Below, in pieces: positions 1 through 5,620 of a stretch of 9,465 nt of DNA; position 1 is the first letter of the stretch, and the number at the start of each line of letters is the position of its first letter. Source of the stretch: JBLFWJ01 sp047611425 (GTDB lineage: Bacteria > Bacteroidota > Bacteroidia > UBA10329); assembly GCA_047611425.1 (NCBI GenBank), contig JBLFWJ010000134.1, positions 1-9,465 of the forward strand, written 5' to 3'. A program made the position numbers and the translations under genes. The notes below the pieces were generated by a model. That model was given only the letters and a program-made list of their open reading frames with translations, was not told where the DNA came from and made no database searches.

Positions 1-1
1 C

Positions 2-571
2 ACTAATCCGTACGAATTATTAGTCGCAGTAATCCTCTCTGCGCAATGCACCGATAAGCGGGTCAATATCGTCACGGGCCCGTTGTTTCAACGTTTCCCA
101 GAACCTCAATCCCTTGCCGCTGCCTCGGTAGAAGAGGTTTTCCAGTACATCCGAAGCATCAGCTATCCTAATAATAAGGCCAAGCATTTGGTGGGAATGG
201 CCAAGATGCTGGTAGATGAGTTTAAGGAAATAGTGCCGTCAGATATTACTGAACTTCAGAAAATGCCAGGGGTTGGACGGAAAACGGCCAATGTAATTGC
301 GTCAGTGGTTTATGATAAACCAGCAATGGCTGTTGACACGCATGTATTTAGAGTCTCGGATAGGCTTGGATTAACCTATCGGGCAAAGACGCCTTTGGAA
401 ACGGAAAAACAATTGGTTAAATGCATACCAGAGAAGTACATCGCCACTTCACATCACTGGTTGATATTGCACGGTCGATATACTTGTTTAGCTCGGAAGC
501 CAAAGTGTGAAGAGTGTGGCCTCACTCACTGGTGCAAGTATTTCAGCAAAAACATGCAAAGTAAAGGTTGA
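2..571 (+). CDS. nth: Endonuclease III (5'-truncated by window edge)
   Basis: DNA glycosylase/AP lyase that removes oxidised pyrimidines in base-excision repair. The frame is open from base 2 and already reads family sequence (NPYELLVAVILSAQCTDKR), so the apparent TTG start at 83 is internal and the true start lies upstream of the window. From E. coli Nth (211 aa) I estimate about 25-30 residues are missing; 189 are present. The helix-hairpin-helix reads LQKMPGVGRKTAN, with the catalytic lysine codon at 281-283. The catalytic aspartate of VDTHV is encoded at 335-337. The C-terminus carries the complete 4Fe-4S ligand pattern C-x6-C-x2-C-x5-C. All key residues are intact, so the gene is expected to be functional. 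It is followed by 165 bases before the peroxiredoxin start, on the same strand. Confidence 0.96.
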   Translation, partial: TNPYELLVAVILSAQCTDKRVNIVTGPLFQRFPEPQSLAAASVEEVFQYIRSISYPNNKAKHLVGMAKMLVDEFKEIVPSDITELQKMPGVGRKTANVIASVVYDKPAMAVDTHVFRVSDRLGLTYRAKTPLETEKQLVKCIPEKYIATSHHWLILHGRYTCLARKPKCEECGLTHWCKYFSKNMQSKG

Positions 572-683
572 TTTTATTCGACTAAAAATTGGGTTCGTAA
601 ATACGTTACGATCTGCCTCATTAGAATTGCAATCAACGTTGAAAAGTTGACAAGCAAATCATGAACATTGACCTACCTAAAAT

Positions 684-693
684 CGTTACTTTG
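684..693 (+). promoter_or_regulatory. Candidate Bacteroidota -7 promoter element before bcp
   Basis: CGTTACTTTG contains TTACTTTG, seven of eight matches to the Bacteroidota -7 consensus TAnnTTTG. It lies about 43 bases before the chosen bcp start. A TTG at 668-670 could serve as the -33 element, but the 15-base spacing is shorter than usual. The same ten bases recur before phoH at 8765-8774. This is a motif match only, with no transcript evidence. Confidence 0.35.
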
Positions 694-736
694 GCTTTCC
701 GCCTTAGGAACAGCAACAAAGAATTTTATTGAAACG

Positions 737-1189
737 ATGACATTGGAAATTGGAAATAAAGCTCCAACCTTTAAGGCGCTGGATCAAAACGGTAAGGAGC
801 GAACCCTTGAAGAATTTGCTGGCAAAAAGTTGGTGGTTTACTTCTACCCAAAGGATAATACACCCGGTTGTACGGCAGAATCCTGTGATTTACGTGACAA
901 TTATGCACGGTTCCAATCTCAAGGATATGAGATTTTAGGTGTAAGCAAGGATTCGGCAAAGTCGCACCATAAGTTCATTGACAAGTACAATCTTCCATTT
1001 GATTTATTGGTTGATGAAGACCTTGAGGTTTGTAACGCATTTGGTGTTTGGGGAATGAAGAAATTCATGGGTAGAGAATTCATGGGAATTATCAGAACCA
1101 CCTTCATTATTGATGAAAAAGGGATGTTGGAAGACATCATTACTAAAGTAAAAACAAAGGAGCATACCGCTCAAATATTGAAAGACTAA
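737..1189 (+). CDS. bcp: Thioredoxin-dependent peroxiredoxin, Bcp/PrxQ type
   Basis: Reduces H2O2 and organic hydroperoxides in the cytoplasm, using thioredoxin as electron donor. I chose the ATG at 737 (150 aa, MTLEIGNKAPTF...) because it matches the usual Bcp N-terminus and length. An upstream in-frame TTG at 668 would add 23 residues unlike the family. The thioredoxin fold has YFYPKDNTPGCTAESC, with peroxidatic Cys45 and resolving Cys50. This i/i+5 spacing is that of the atypical 2-Cys PrxQ class, as in E. coli Bcp. The motif GVWGMKKFMGREFMGI and the FIIDEKG strand near the C-terminus are also typical. The stop is only 12 bases before recA, so the two genes are probably cotranscribed, with a candidate promoter at 684-693. 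Confidence 0.95.
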   Translation: MTLEIGNKAPTFKALDQNGKERTLEEFAGKKLVVYFYPKDNTPGCTAESCDLRDNYARFQSQGYEILGVSKDSAKSHHKFIDKYNLPFDLLVDEDLEVCNAFGVWGMKKFMGREFMGIIRTTFIIDEKGMLEDIITKVKTKEHTAQILKD

Positions 1190-1201
1190 AAGACCTATAA
1201 G

Positions 1202-2218
1202 ATGGCTGTAGACGTAAAAGCAGAAAAAATGAAGGCCCTAAAAGTGGCCATGGATAAATTGGATAAAGCCCACGGAAAAGGGGCGATTATGAGAATGGGT
1301 GACGAGCCTGCGGTTGAAGTTGATGTGATTCCTTCAGGATCCATCACCGTTGACCTTGCACTTGGAATAGGTGGATATCCACGTGGTCGAGTTACCGAGA
1401 TATATGGCCCAGAATCTTCTGGTAAGACTACGTTGGCAATTCATGCCATTGCCGAAGCACAGAAAGCCGGAGGTATCGCTGCAATCATTGATGCCGAGCA
1501 TGCATTCGATCGGTTTTATGCTGAAAGTTTAGGGGTTGATATTGACAACCTACTTATTTCACAACCAGACAATGGTGAGCAAGCCTTGGAGATTACAGAG
1601 AACCTAATTCGTTCTGGAGCAATTGACATCATCGTTATAGACTCTGTTGCAGCACTTACGCCAAGAGCTGAGATTGAGGGAGAAATGGGTGATTCCAAGA
1701 TGGGATTGCAAGCAAGGTTGATGTCTCAGGCTTTGAGAAAATTGACTGGAACCATTAGCAAAACTGGTTGTGTATGCATTTTCATCAATCAGCTGAGAGA
1801 GAAGATTGGAGTGATGTTCGGGAACCCAGAAACAACTACTGGTGGTAACGCGCTTAAGTTTTACAGCTCTATTAGAATCGATATTAGAAGATCAAGTCAG
1901 ATCAAGAATGCGGATGACGTTGCTGGTAATAGAACCAAGGTTAAAATCGTGAAGAATAAGATGGCTCCACCTTTCCGTAGGGCTGAATTCGACATCATGT
2001 ATGGCCTGGGTATCAGTAAGGTTGGTGAGATTATCGACATGGGCGTAGACTTGAACATCATGAAAAAGAGTGGTTCTTGGTTCAGCTATGGTGAAACAAG
2101 ATTAGGTCAAGGCCGTGATGCCGTGAAGGAATTGCTGCTTGACAACCCTGAATTGATGGAAGAGTTGGAAACGAAAATCAAAGCCGCTATGCAAAACGGT
2201 GGAGTGGTACCAGAATGA
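1202..2218 (+). CDS. recA: Recombinase RecA
   Basis: Cytoplasmic ATPase that forms filaments on single-stranded DNA, catalyses strand exchange and stimulates LexA-type self-cleavage. The 338-aa length is normal for RecA. The N-terminal helix (MKALKVAMDKLDKAHGKGAI) leads into Walker A GPESSGKT at residues 69-76. The Walker B strand reads IDIIVIDSVAAL, and the signature MGLQARLMSQALRKLTG follows. The L2 region has FINQLREKIGVMFGNPETTT. The C-terminal tail is short and only modestly acidic compared with E. coli. The start at 1202 gives the expected N-terminus. It sits 12 bases after bcp, and its TGA overlaps the ATG of the downstream TPR gene (ATGA, 2215-2218). I saw no obvious LexA-type operator upstream, though Bacteroidota operators are poorly defined. 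Confidence 0.98.
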   Translation: MAVDVKAEKMKALKVAMDKLDKAHGKGAIMRMGDEPAVEVDVIPSGSITVDLALGIGGYPRGRVTEIYGPESSGKTTLAIHAIAEAQKAGGIAAIIDAEHAFDRFYAESLGVDIDNLLISQPDNGEQALEITENLIRSGAIDIIVIDSVAALTPRAEIEGEMGDSKMGLQARLMSQALRKLTGTISKTGCVCIFINQLREKIGVMFGNPETTTGGNALKFYSSIRIDIRRSSQIKNADDVAGNRTKVKIVKNKMAPPFRRAEFDIMYGLGISKVGEIIDMGVDLNIMKKSGSWFSYGETRLGQGRDAVKELLLDNPELMEELETKIKAAMQNGGVVPE

Positions 2219-3225
2219 GAGAATTGATTGGTGTAGCTATTGCTCTTTCAGCGATGGTTGGTTGCAAGCCTAATGGTGGTAATTCATCCGATAGGCCCGA
2301 AAAGGATTCTGTTGTTCAAGTCGTTAATCCGTTTGACAGTATTTCCTTATTGATTAAGGAAAATCCTGCGAATGCGGACCTACTGCATGAGCGCGGAAAA
2401 ATGTTCATTGCAGCAGGTGACCTCAGTGTTGCTTTAGGTGATTTGGGTCGTGCTATCATGATTGATAGTATGCAGTCTGATTACTTTCTAACCATATCGG
2501 ACATATATTTTAAGGCAAATCAACCGGCCAAAAGCATGGCCTCTTTGAAAAAAGCTGGTGAGTTGGCTCCCGAAGATCCTGAAGTGCCTTTGCGCCTCGC
2601 TGAATTCTACCTCTACATTCAGAATTATACTGAAGCCGTAAATGCAACGAATGAGGCCTTGAGAATAGACAGCCGAAACGATCGGGCTTACTTTTTAAAG
2701 GGCTTTTGCTACAAGGAGGTTGGTGATACGATAAAGGCGGTTGAGCAATACCAAAAGGCAGTTGAGAATAATCCGGATCATATTGATGCCTATGTTGAAA
2801 TGGCCATTCTTTATGACATTAAGGGTGATCCGGTTGCAGAACAGTATTACAAAAACGCATTAAATGTTGATCCCGATTCCAAGGAAGCACTTTACGGATT
2901 GGGACTCCATTATCAGGATTTTGACCGATTGAATGAGGCAATTCTGACATACACCGAATTGGTTGAGAAATACCCAGAATATGCCAGTGCATATTACAAT
3001 ATGGGGTTCATCAACTTTGAGTTTTTGAATGATCACAAACAAGCGTTGCAATACTTCAATGATGCGGTAGGGGCTGACCCTGAATATGTTTCTGCGATTT
3101 ATATGCGAGGCCTCTGCTACGAGGCTTTGGGTGATGTGGCGAAAGCCAAGGCGGAATACCAATTTGCGCTGGAAAAAGATCATGGATACCAGCTTGCCGT
3201 GGACGGTTTAAAGCGTTTGCTGTAA
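2215..3225 (+). CDS. TPR-repeat lipoprotein coupled to recA
   Basis: A 336-aa predicted lipoprotein with tetratricopeptide repeats, a scaffold fold for protein-protein contacts; the partner is unknown. The N-terminus has a short hydrophobic stretch (GVAIALSAMVGC) with a lipobox-like end at Cys17. Met at -3 is a weaker match than the usual Leu. A Gly/Asn/Ser-rich linker follows. From about residue 54 to the C-terminus, roughly eight 33-34-residue TPR units can be laid end to end. Each has the usual spacing of small residues and ends near DP or NP (for example AVEQYQKAVENNP, ALQYFNDAVGADP). Its ATG overlaps the recA stop by four bases, implying translational coupling. A membrane lipoprotein tied to recA is functionally unexpected. 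It could be a lipoprotein or a protein with a plain signal anchor; the TPR assignment is firm and the cellular role is not. Confidence 0.88.
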   Translation: MRELIGVAIALSAMVGCKPNGGNSSDRPEKDSVVQVVNPFDSISLLIKENPANADLLHERGKMFIAAGDLSVALGDLGRAIMIDSMQSDYFLTISDIYFKANQPAKSMASLKKAGELAPEDPEVPLRLAEFYLYIQNYTEAVNATNEALRIDSRNDRAYFLKGFCYKEVGDTIKAVEQYQKAVENNPDHIDAYVEMAILYDIKGDPVAEQYYKNALNVDPDSKEALYGLGLHYQDFDRLNEAILTYTELVEKYPEYASAYYNMGFINFEFLNDHKQALQYFNDAVGADPEYVSAIYMRGLCYEALGDVAKAKAEYQFALEKDHGYQLAVDGLKRLL

Positions 3226-3286
3226 TACCGATCACGCACTTCTACCTTCTTGATTACGCTCATGTTAGCCCTAGTTTGATTGCTGG

Positions 3287-3301
3287 TGTGCCTGTTGCAC
3301 A
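3287..3301. repeat. Perfect short hairpin, candidate IS left end
   Basis: TGTGC-CTGTT-GCACA is a perfect 5-bp stem with a 5-base loop. It lies 73 bases before the transposase-like ATG at 3375, in a place where an insertion-sequence terminal region would be expected. It is not followed by a T-run, so it does not look like a terminator for the TPR gene. Assignment as an IS end is inferred from position; no partner end is visible in the window. Confidence 0.35.
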
Positions 3302-3374
3302 ATTTAAATATAACTGTTGAAAACTCAATTCCTTGGATCTTGACTTTTTGAAGCATTGATCCGACCTTAGTTGT

Positions 3375-3450
3375 ATGCAAGGCAAGAAAGACTATCAGGA
3401 GAAGCTATTCGCAAGCTTTCAGTTAAGTGAACGCATACCTAAGGACAAGT
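3375..3450 (+). pseudogene. Truncated IS1182-like transposase, N-terminal fragment only
   Basis: An ATG at 3375 opens a frame whose first residues are MQGKKDYQEKLFASFQLSER followed by IPKDKFF. From memory of Bacteroidota transposases, this matches the N-terminus of IS1182-type DDE transposases (MQGKK...EKLF..FQLSERVP.DNFYRRL). Similarity stops after about 27 residues, near base 3450-3455. The frame then runs antisense through the lipoprotein gene to a TAA at 3510-3512. The catalytic DDE domain is absent and no other transposase piece was found in the window, so this is a dead remnant. The break lies within a few bases of the lipoprotein stop codon (3454-3456), marking a rearrangement junction. 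Assignment rests on recognition, not a search. Confidence 0.68.
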
Positions 3451-3453
3451 TTT

Positions 3454-4029
3454 TTATTCCTTTGCGTCAAGGTGTTCATAGTATCTCTTGTTCTCAAACT
3501 TGCCAACCTTAAGACTGTCAAGAGCTGATTCAAATGCTGATTTACTTAGAAATAGGGTAGAATATGGCGACCTGTCCCTAATGTCAATGAGATAGTAGAA
3601 GGTTAGGTTCTTTCGGTATTCTTTGTTTGATAGTTTAGAAAACAGACCAGCTTTCTTACTAAGTTCAAATTTCACTTTCGCCAAACTGTCCGAAACCACG
3701 TGAATTCTTTCCATTTGTCCAGCCTTTTTTAGACTGTCAAAAGCATGCTCTCTGTAGTCACCAAGTATTAGTTTTTCAGGGCTTTCTCTAGGGTGCTGTT
3801 TTGCTGAAATATACTTGTCGTTCCATTCTATTTCATAAACAGTTGGAGAGACAACATATCCGCCACCAGAATGGTCTTCGTTCTCGTTATAAACGATGCA
3901 CATGTTCTCGGGTAAGTCAGTTGCTAAAATGAAATAGGGCCCGATTATTTGTTCGTTTTCAATTGTGTCAAAACAACTTGTCAAACAAGCACCAGCTAGA
4001 AGGAATATGACGGTCAGAAGTCTTCTCAT
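3454..4029 (-). CDS. Hypothetical lipoprotein (possibly DUF3997-like)
   Basis: A 191-aa protein with a textbook lipoprotein signal: Arg2-Arg3, a hydrophobic core and lipobox LTSC ending at Cys19, so it is expected to be membrane-anchored. The mature part contains GPYFILATDLPENMCIVYNE, a glycine-rich turn (SGGGYVVSPTVYEIEWNDKY) and a Lys/Ser-rich C-terminal half. The layout (read-out of a value, then 'xxKYISAKQ') recalls DUF3997-type small lipoproteins, but that is a tentative resemblance. It is oriented against its neighbours on both sides. It is bordered on the left by a transposase remnant that begins at its stop codon and on the right by an inverted-repeat element, which suggests an acquired cassette. 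Function unknown. Confidence 0.78.
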   Translation of the reverse strand: MRRLLTVIFLLAGACLTSCFDTIENEQIIGPYFILATDLPENMCIVYNENEDHSGGGYVVSPTVYEIEWNDKYISAKQHPRESPEKLILGDYREHAFDSLKKAGQMERIHVVSDSLAKVKFELSKKAGLFSKLSNKEYRKNLTFYYLIDIRDRSPYSTLFLSKSAFESALDSLKVGKFENKRYYEHLDAKE

Positions 4030-4061
4030 TTCAGGTTAGTGCCGAGCTTTCCAAAATTTGC

Positions 4062-4160
4062 CCCAACGTTGCTTTGCTATAAAATGTGGCACTCAGGAGG
4101 TTCGGATTAGTAGGATTTGTCCAGCCATGATTAATAGCAATTGTTGTGTGGAGCGTTGGG
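4062..4160. repeat. Imperfect inverted-repeat element between divergent small genes
   Basis: The core is a 7-bp perfect inverted pair, TTGCTAT (4074-4080) and ATAGCAA (4134-4140). It is followed inward, after six bases on each side, by TGGC (4087-4090) and GCCA (4124-4127) on the same axis near 4107. An outer pair CCCAACG (4062-4068) and CGTTGGG (4154-4160) is offset by about four bases. Each arm reads roughly CAAC, a short spacer, TTGCTAT, six bases, TGGC. It fills the divergent gap between the lipoprotein gene and the 62-aa gene. It could be a cassette-boundary or cruciform-forming repeat, or simply a regulatory hairpin for the flanking genes. Confidence 0.55.
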
Positions 4161-4218
4161 TTTATGAGCGTTGGCATTAGTAAAATAAAAAGAAGGGTGG
4201 GTTTTTTAAGATAGAAGC

Positions 4219-4407
4219 ATGGAATACAAAGTAGGCGATAGAGTAGAATGCCCACCACAAGGGCCACATTCAGGTAATAGAAAAGGGATTATAATTAAAA
4301 TGCGGTCTTGCCCCGCAAACCCATCACACCTACCTGCATTAGTGAAGTACACAGATTACCCAACCCCATCAATGGCATGGGTTAACCCAATAAAAAAAAT
4401 CAAATGA
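4219..4407 (+). CDS. Small hypothetical protein, SH3/KOW-like
   Basis: A 62-aa protein beginning MEYKVGDRVECPPQGPHSGN. The pattern (VGDRVEC, then a basic GIIIKM strand, then ALVKYTDYP and MAWVNPIKKIK) is that of a small beta-barrel of SH3 or KOW type, as in many phage and accessory-region proteins. The specific family is not recognised. It has a conventional ATG, and its TGA overlaps the ATG of the following 35-aa gene (ATGA at 4404-4407), which supports both being real. It lies just downstream of the inverted-repeat element at 4062-4160. The surrounding DNA is visibly more A-rich than the recA block, consistent with acquired DNA. Function unknown. Confidence 0.6.
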   Translation: MEYKVGDRVECPPQGPHSGNRKGIIIKMRSCPANPSHLPALVKYTDYPTPSMAWVNPIKKIK

Positions 4408-4511
4408 AACGAATACTATGCTTTTTTGGAGTACACGACTGGAAGTTTTTCAGTTACGGAAGCGATAATGGAAAAAAATGTAGAAGATGCAGTACTATCC
4501 GAAATCAATAG
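4404..4511 (+). CDS. 35-aa zinc-ribbon-like microprotein (DUF1660-like)
   Basis: Begins MKRILCFFGVHDWKFFSYGS and ends with KCRRCSTIRNQ. The order Cys, FG-x-HDWK, then K-C-x-x-C is the signature of small phage-associated DUF1660-type proteins. In these, one N-terminal Cys, a His and a C-terminal CxxC could bind one zinc ion. The start codon overlaps the stop of the 62-aa gene upstream by four bases, so the pair reads as a two-gene unit. At 35 residues it is at the short end for this type. It is followed by a small hairpin (4528-4546) and a copy of the ACAAC...GCTAT repeat. The family call rests on motif recognition, and function is unknown. Confidence 0.6.
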   Translation: MKRILCFFGVHDWKFFSYGSDNGKKCRRCSTIRNQ

Positions 4512-4527
4512 AAAGCACACCACTTAA

Positions 4528-4546
4528 TTGCCGCATCAAGCGGTAA
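4528..4546 (+). terminator. Weak hairpin after the small-gene pair
   Basis: TTGCCGC-ATCAA-GCGGTAA forms a 7-bp stem with one G-T pair. It starts 17 bases after the stop of the 35-aa gene. The T-rich stretch (TTTTATTTTATT) begins about 10 bases later and not directly at the stem, so termination efficiency is doubtful. It may be part of the repeat at 4575-4591. Confidence 0.3.
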
Positions 4547-4574
4547 GGGTTCGGTGGGTTTTATTTTATTACAC

Positions 4575-4591
4575 ACAACGGTTTAGGCTAT
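4575..4591 (+). repeat. ACAAC...GCTAT repeat half-site, copy 2
   Basis: ACAACGGTTTAGGCTAT followed by GAAAAT, in the gap between the 35-aa and 84-aa genes. It matches the arms of the inverted repeat at 4062-4160 (CAAC, spacer, GCTAT) and the copy at 4886-4900, all within accessory DNA. No inverted partner arm is visible nearby. Confidence 0.4.
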
Positions 4592-4627
4592 GAAAATATT
4601 TTTTAACGGGTAAATAACAACTGAATT

Positions 4628-4882
4628 ATGGAATTAAAAACAGCAATTGAAATCCTAGACTATCATCAAGAATGGAGACTGGGAAAACGTGATGATATGA
4701 TACACGAGCCGAAAAAATTGACAGAGGCACTTGATTTAGTACTAAGCCAAGTTAAAAAAGATTTGATAGCTGGTGTTGTAAAACCGAAGGGAACGGTTTG
4801 TAAGCATAAGGGATGTGAGCATAGATACACTAACGAGCTTGATGGTTTTTGCTTAAAGCACTACACCCAAAAATCAAACTGA
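4628..4882 (+). CDS. 84-aa hypothetical protein with Cys/His C-terminal module
   Basis: The N-terminal half (AIEILDYHQEWRLGKRDDMI, then HEPKKLTEALDLVL) matches a short helical motif I recognise from small phage and accessory proteins of Bacteroidota, where it often precedes variable C-termini. The C-terminal 30 residues have CKHKGC, a tyrosine-asparagine turn, then GFCLKHYTQK, a possible zinc-binding C-x4-C...C-x2-H arrangement. The ATG start follows a TAACAACTGAATT stretch with no Shine-Dalgarno. Repeat copies lie on both sides (4575-4591 and 4886-4900, the latter three bases after its stop), so this gene looks like a discrete cassette. Function unknown. Confidence 0.65.
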   Translation: MELKTAIEILDYHQEWRLGKRDDMIHEPKKLTEALDLVLSQVKKDLIAGVVKPKGTVCKHKGCEHRYTNELDGFCLKHYTQKSN

Positions 4883-4885
4883 TTT

Positions 4886-4900
4886 ACAACTTGTTGCTAT
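4886..4900 (+). repeat. ACAAC...TTGCTAT repeat half-site, copy 3
   Basis: ACAACTTGTTGCTAT starts three bases after the stop of the 84-aa gene. It shares ACAAC and the exact heptamer TTGCTAT with the arms of the element at 4062-4160. The rest of the gap to the terminator (4901-5044) holds short A/T-rich open stretches that I could not assign to any gene. Confidence 0.4.
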
Positions 4901-5044
4901 GGAACCATTTCTCATATCCGACTTTGTCGTTATTGGTTTCAGGTGCCTGACGGTAAGAGAATTACGGCTTATTTTAAGCATAAATTTTAAATGTAACGTA
5001 CCAATTACAATTAAAGTTTTTGGCAAGATGAAGGCAAATAAATA

Positions 5045-5069
5045 AGCATTTCAGCTTTTCTGAAATGCT
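5045..5069 (-). terminator. Intrinsic terminator of the carbamoyltransferase operon
   Basis: A perfect 10-bp inverted repeat, AGCATTTCAG and CTGAAATGCT, with a 5-base loop. It lies 30 bases beyond the stop of the SxtJ-family gene. Read on the minus strand it is followed by TATTTATTT, giving a usable U-rich tail. On the plus strand it is followed by GTTTGTTC, so it may also block transcription arriving from the small-gene region. It marks the boundary between the accessory patch and the operon. Confidence 0.82.
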
Positions 5070-5098
5070 GTTTGTTCAAGGCTAGAAGGTAGCGAATC

Positions 5099-5461
5099 TC
5101 ACCAGGGATTTTTCAAGTCTCCCGCAACGTAAGTGTGATTTCGCTCTTTAAAAAGACTGGCTTCAGAACCGTTCCTTAAATCGAGTGGATTCTTGTTGCC
5201 GGCCTTGTAAATAAAAGAAACAGGTAAGAGCACCACGAAGAAAACGATTGTAAGCAATACCCGAGACATGACGTAGCCAATAGCCTTGGAAAGAAGCAAC
5301 CAAAGCGCAACGACTCTATTACCTACAAACGGAATAGCGAAAGAAACAGCACCGAGTCCAAGTGCAATCCAAATCATCAAATACAGATCAATCGCATAGC
5401 CGATAAGGCAAAAACCTCCGACCATTACTGCAAGATCAATGCGTTCTTTTTTCGAAGCCAT
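5099..5461 (-). CDS. SxtJ-family membrane protein
   Basis: A 120-aa integral membrane protein. Hydrophobic segments lie at about residues 9-26, 28-47 and 66-86, with an amphipathic stretch (RVVALWLLLSKAIGYVMSRV) between the second and third. A polar tail beginning NKNPLDLR ends in DLKNPW. The helix LSKAIGYVMSRVLLTIVFF followed by a P-containing segment is characteristic of SxtJ, named from saxitoxin clusters and commonly encoded beside carbamoyltransferases and DUF5989. Its role is unproven; it may help present or export the carbamoylated product. It is last in the operon, 159 bases after DUF5989, with a nested palindrome filling that gap and a strong terminator after it. Family call from topology, tail motif and context. 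Confidence 0.8.
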   Translation of the reverse strand: MASKKERIDLAVMVGGFCLIGYAIDLYLMIWIALGLGAVSFAIPFVGNRVVALWLLLSKAIGYVMSRVLLTIVFFVVLLPVSFIYKAGNKNPLDLRNGSEASLFKERNHTYVAGDLKNPW

Positions 5462-5495
5462 CTCAGAAATGTTTTTGTTGTTGAGAACGAGAAAT

Positions 5496-5573
5496 CTTAT
5501 GGTTAGATGAGGCGCGGAAACCGATAATAGCCATAGCTACTTGAGGGTTTTCGCAACGAAATATGGCCATAAG
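5496..5573. repeat. 78-bp nested palindrome between DUF5989 and sxtJ-like genes
   Basis: Three concentric inverted pairs share an axis near 5534. The outer pair is CTTATGG (5496-5502) with CCATAAG (5567-5573). The middle pair is CGGAAACC (5515-5522) with GGTTTTCG (5546-5553), with one mismatch or G-T pair. The inner pair is TAGC (5528-5531) with GCTA (5536-5539) around a CATA loop. The unpaired steps are nearly symmetrical (12/13 and 5/6 bases). It could form a long RNA hairpin in the operon transcript, altering expression of the last gene, or be a REP-like mobile palindrome. It is not followed by a U-tract, so it is not an ordinary terminator. Confidence 0.6.
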
Positions 5574-5620
5574 AAAGCCGTACGGAAACCAAAGGATATT
5601 TCTGAGATGGCTTCTTATCA

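Noticed and set aside
596..610. CGTAA-ATACG-TTACG hairpin after nth.
   Set aside because: A five-base stem of low stability with no T-run. Not enough to call a terminator or regulatory element.
668..736. Upstream TTG start for the peroxiredoxin, adding 23 residues that could be read as a signal peptide.
   Set aside because: The added residues lack family similarity, overlap the candidate promoter, and the ATG at 737 gives the normal Bcp length and Cys45/Cys50 numbering.
4031..4267. A 78-residue minus-strand frame upstream of the lipoprotein gene.
   Set aside because: It is made of the inverted-repeat element and the antisense of the 62-aa gene start. Composition is atypical and it contains no recognisable domain.
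4062..4900. Integron attC sites as an explanation for the repeats.
   Set aside because: I looked for the consensus RYYYAAC and GTTRRRY core sites at the expected ends. The repeats contain ACAAC but not the full core sites, and no integrase gene is in the window.
4883..4990. The reading frame of the 84-aa gene stays open for 35 codons past its TGA, with a protein-like stretch near the end.
   Set aside because: An open run of this length is expected fairly often by chance, there is no start codon, and a repeat half-site begins in it. I see no readthrough signal.
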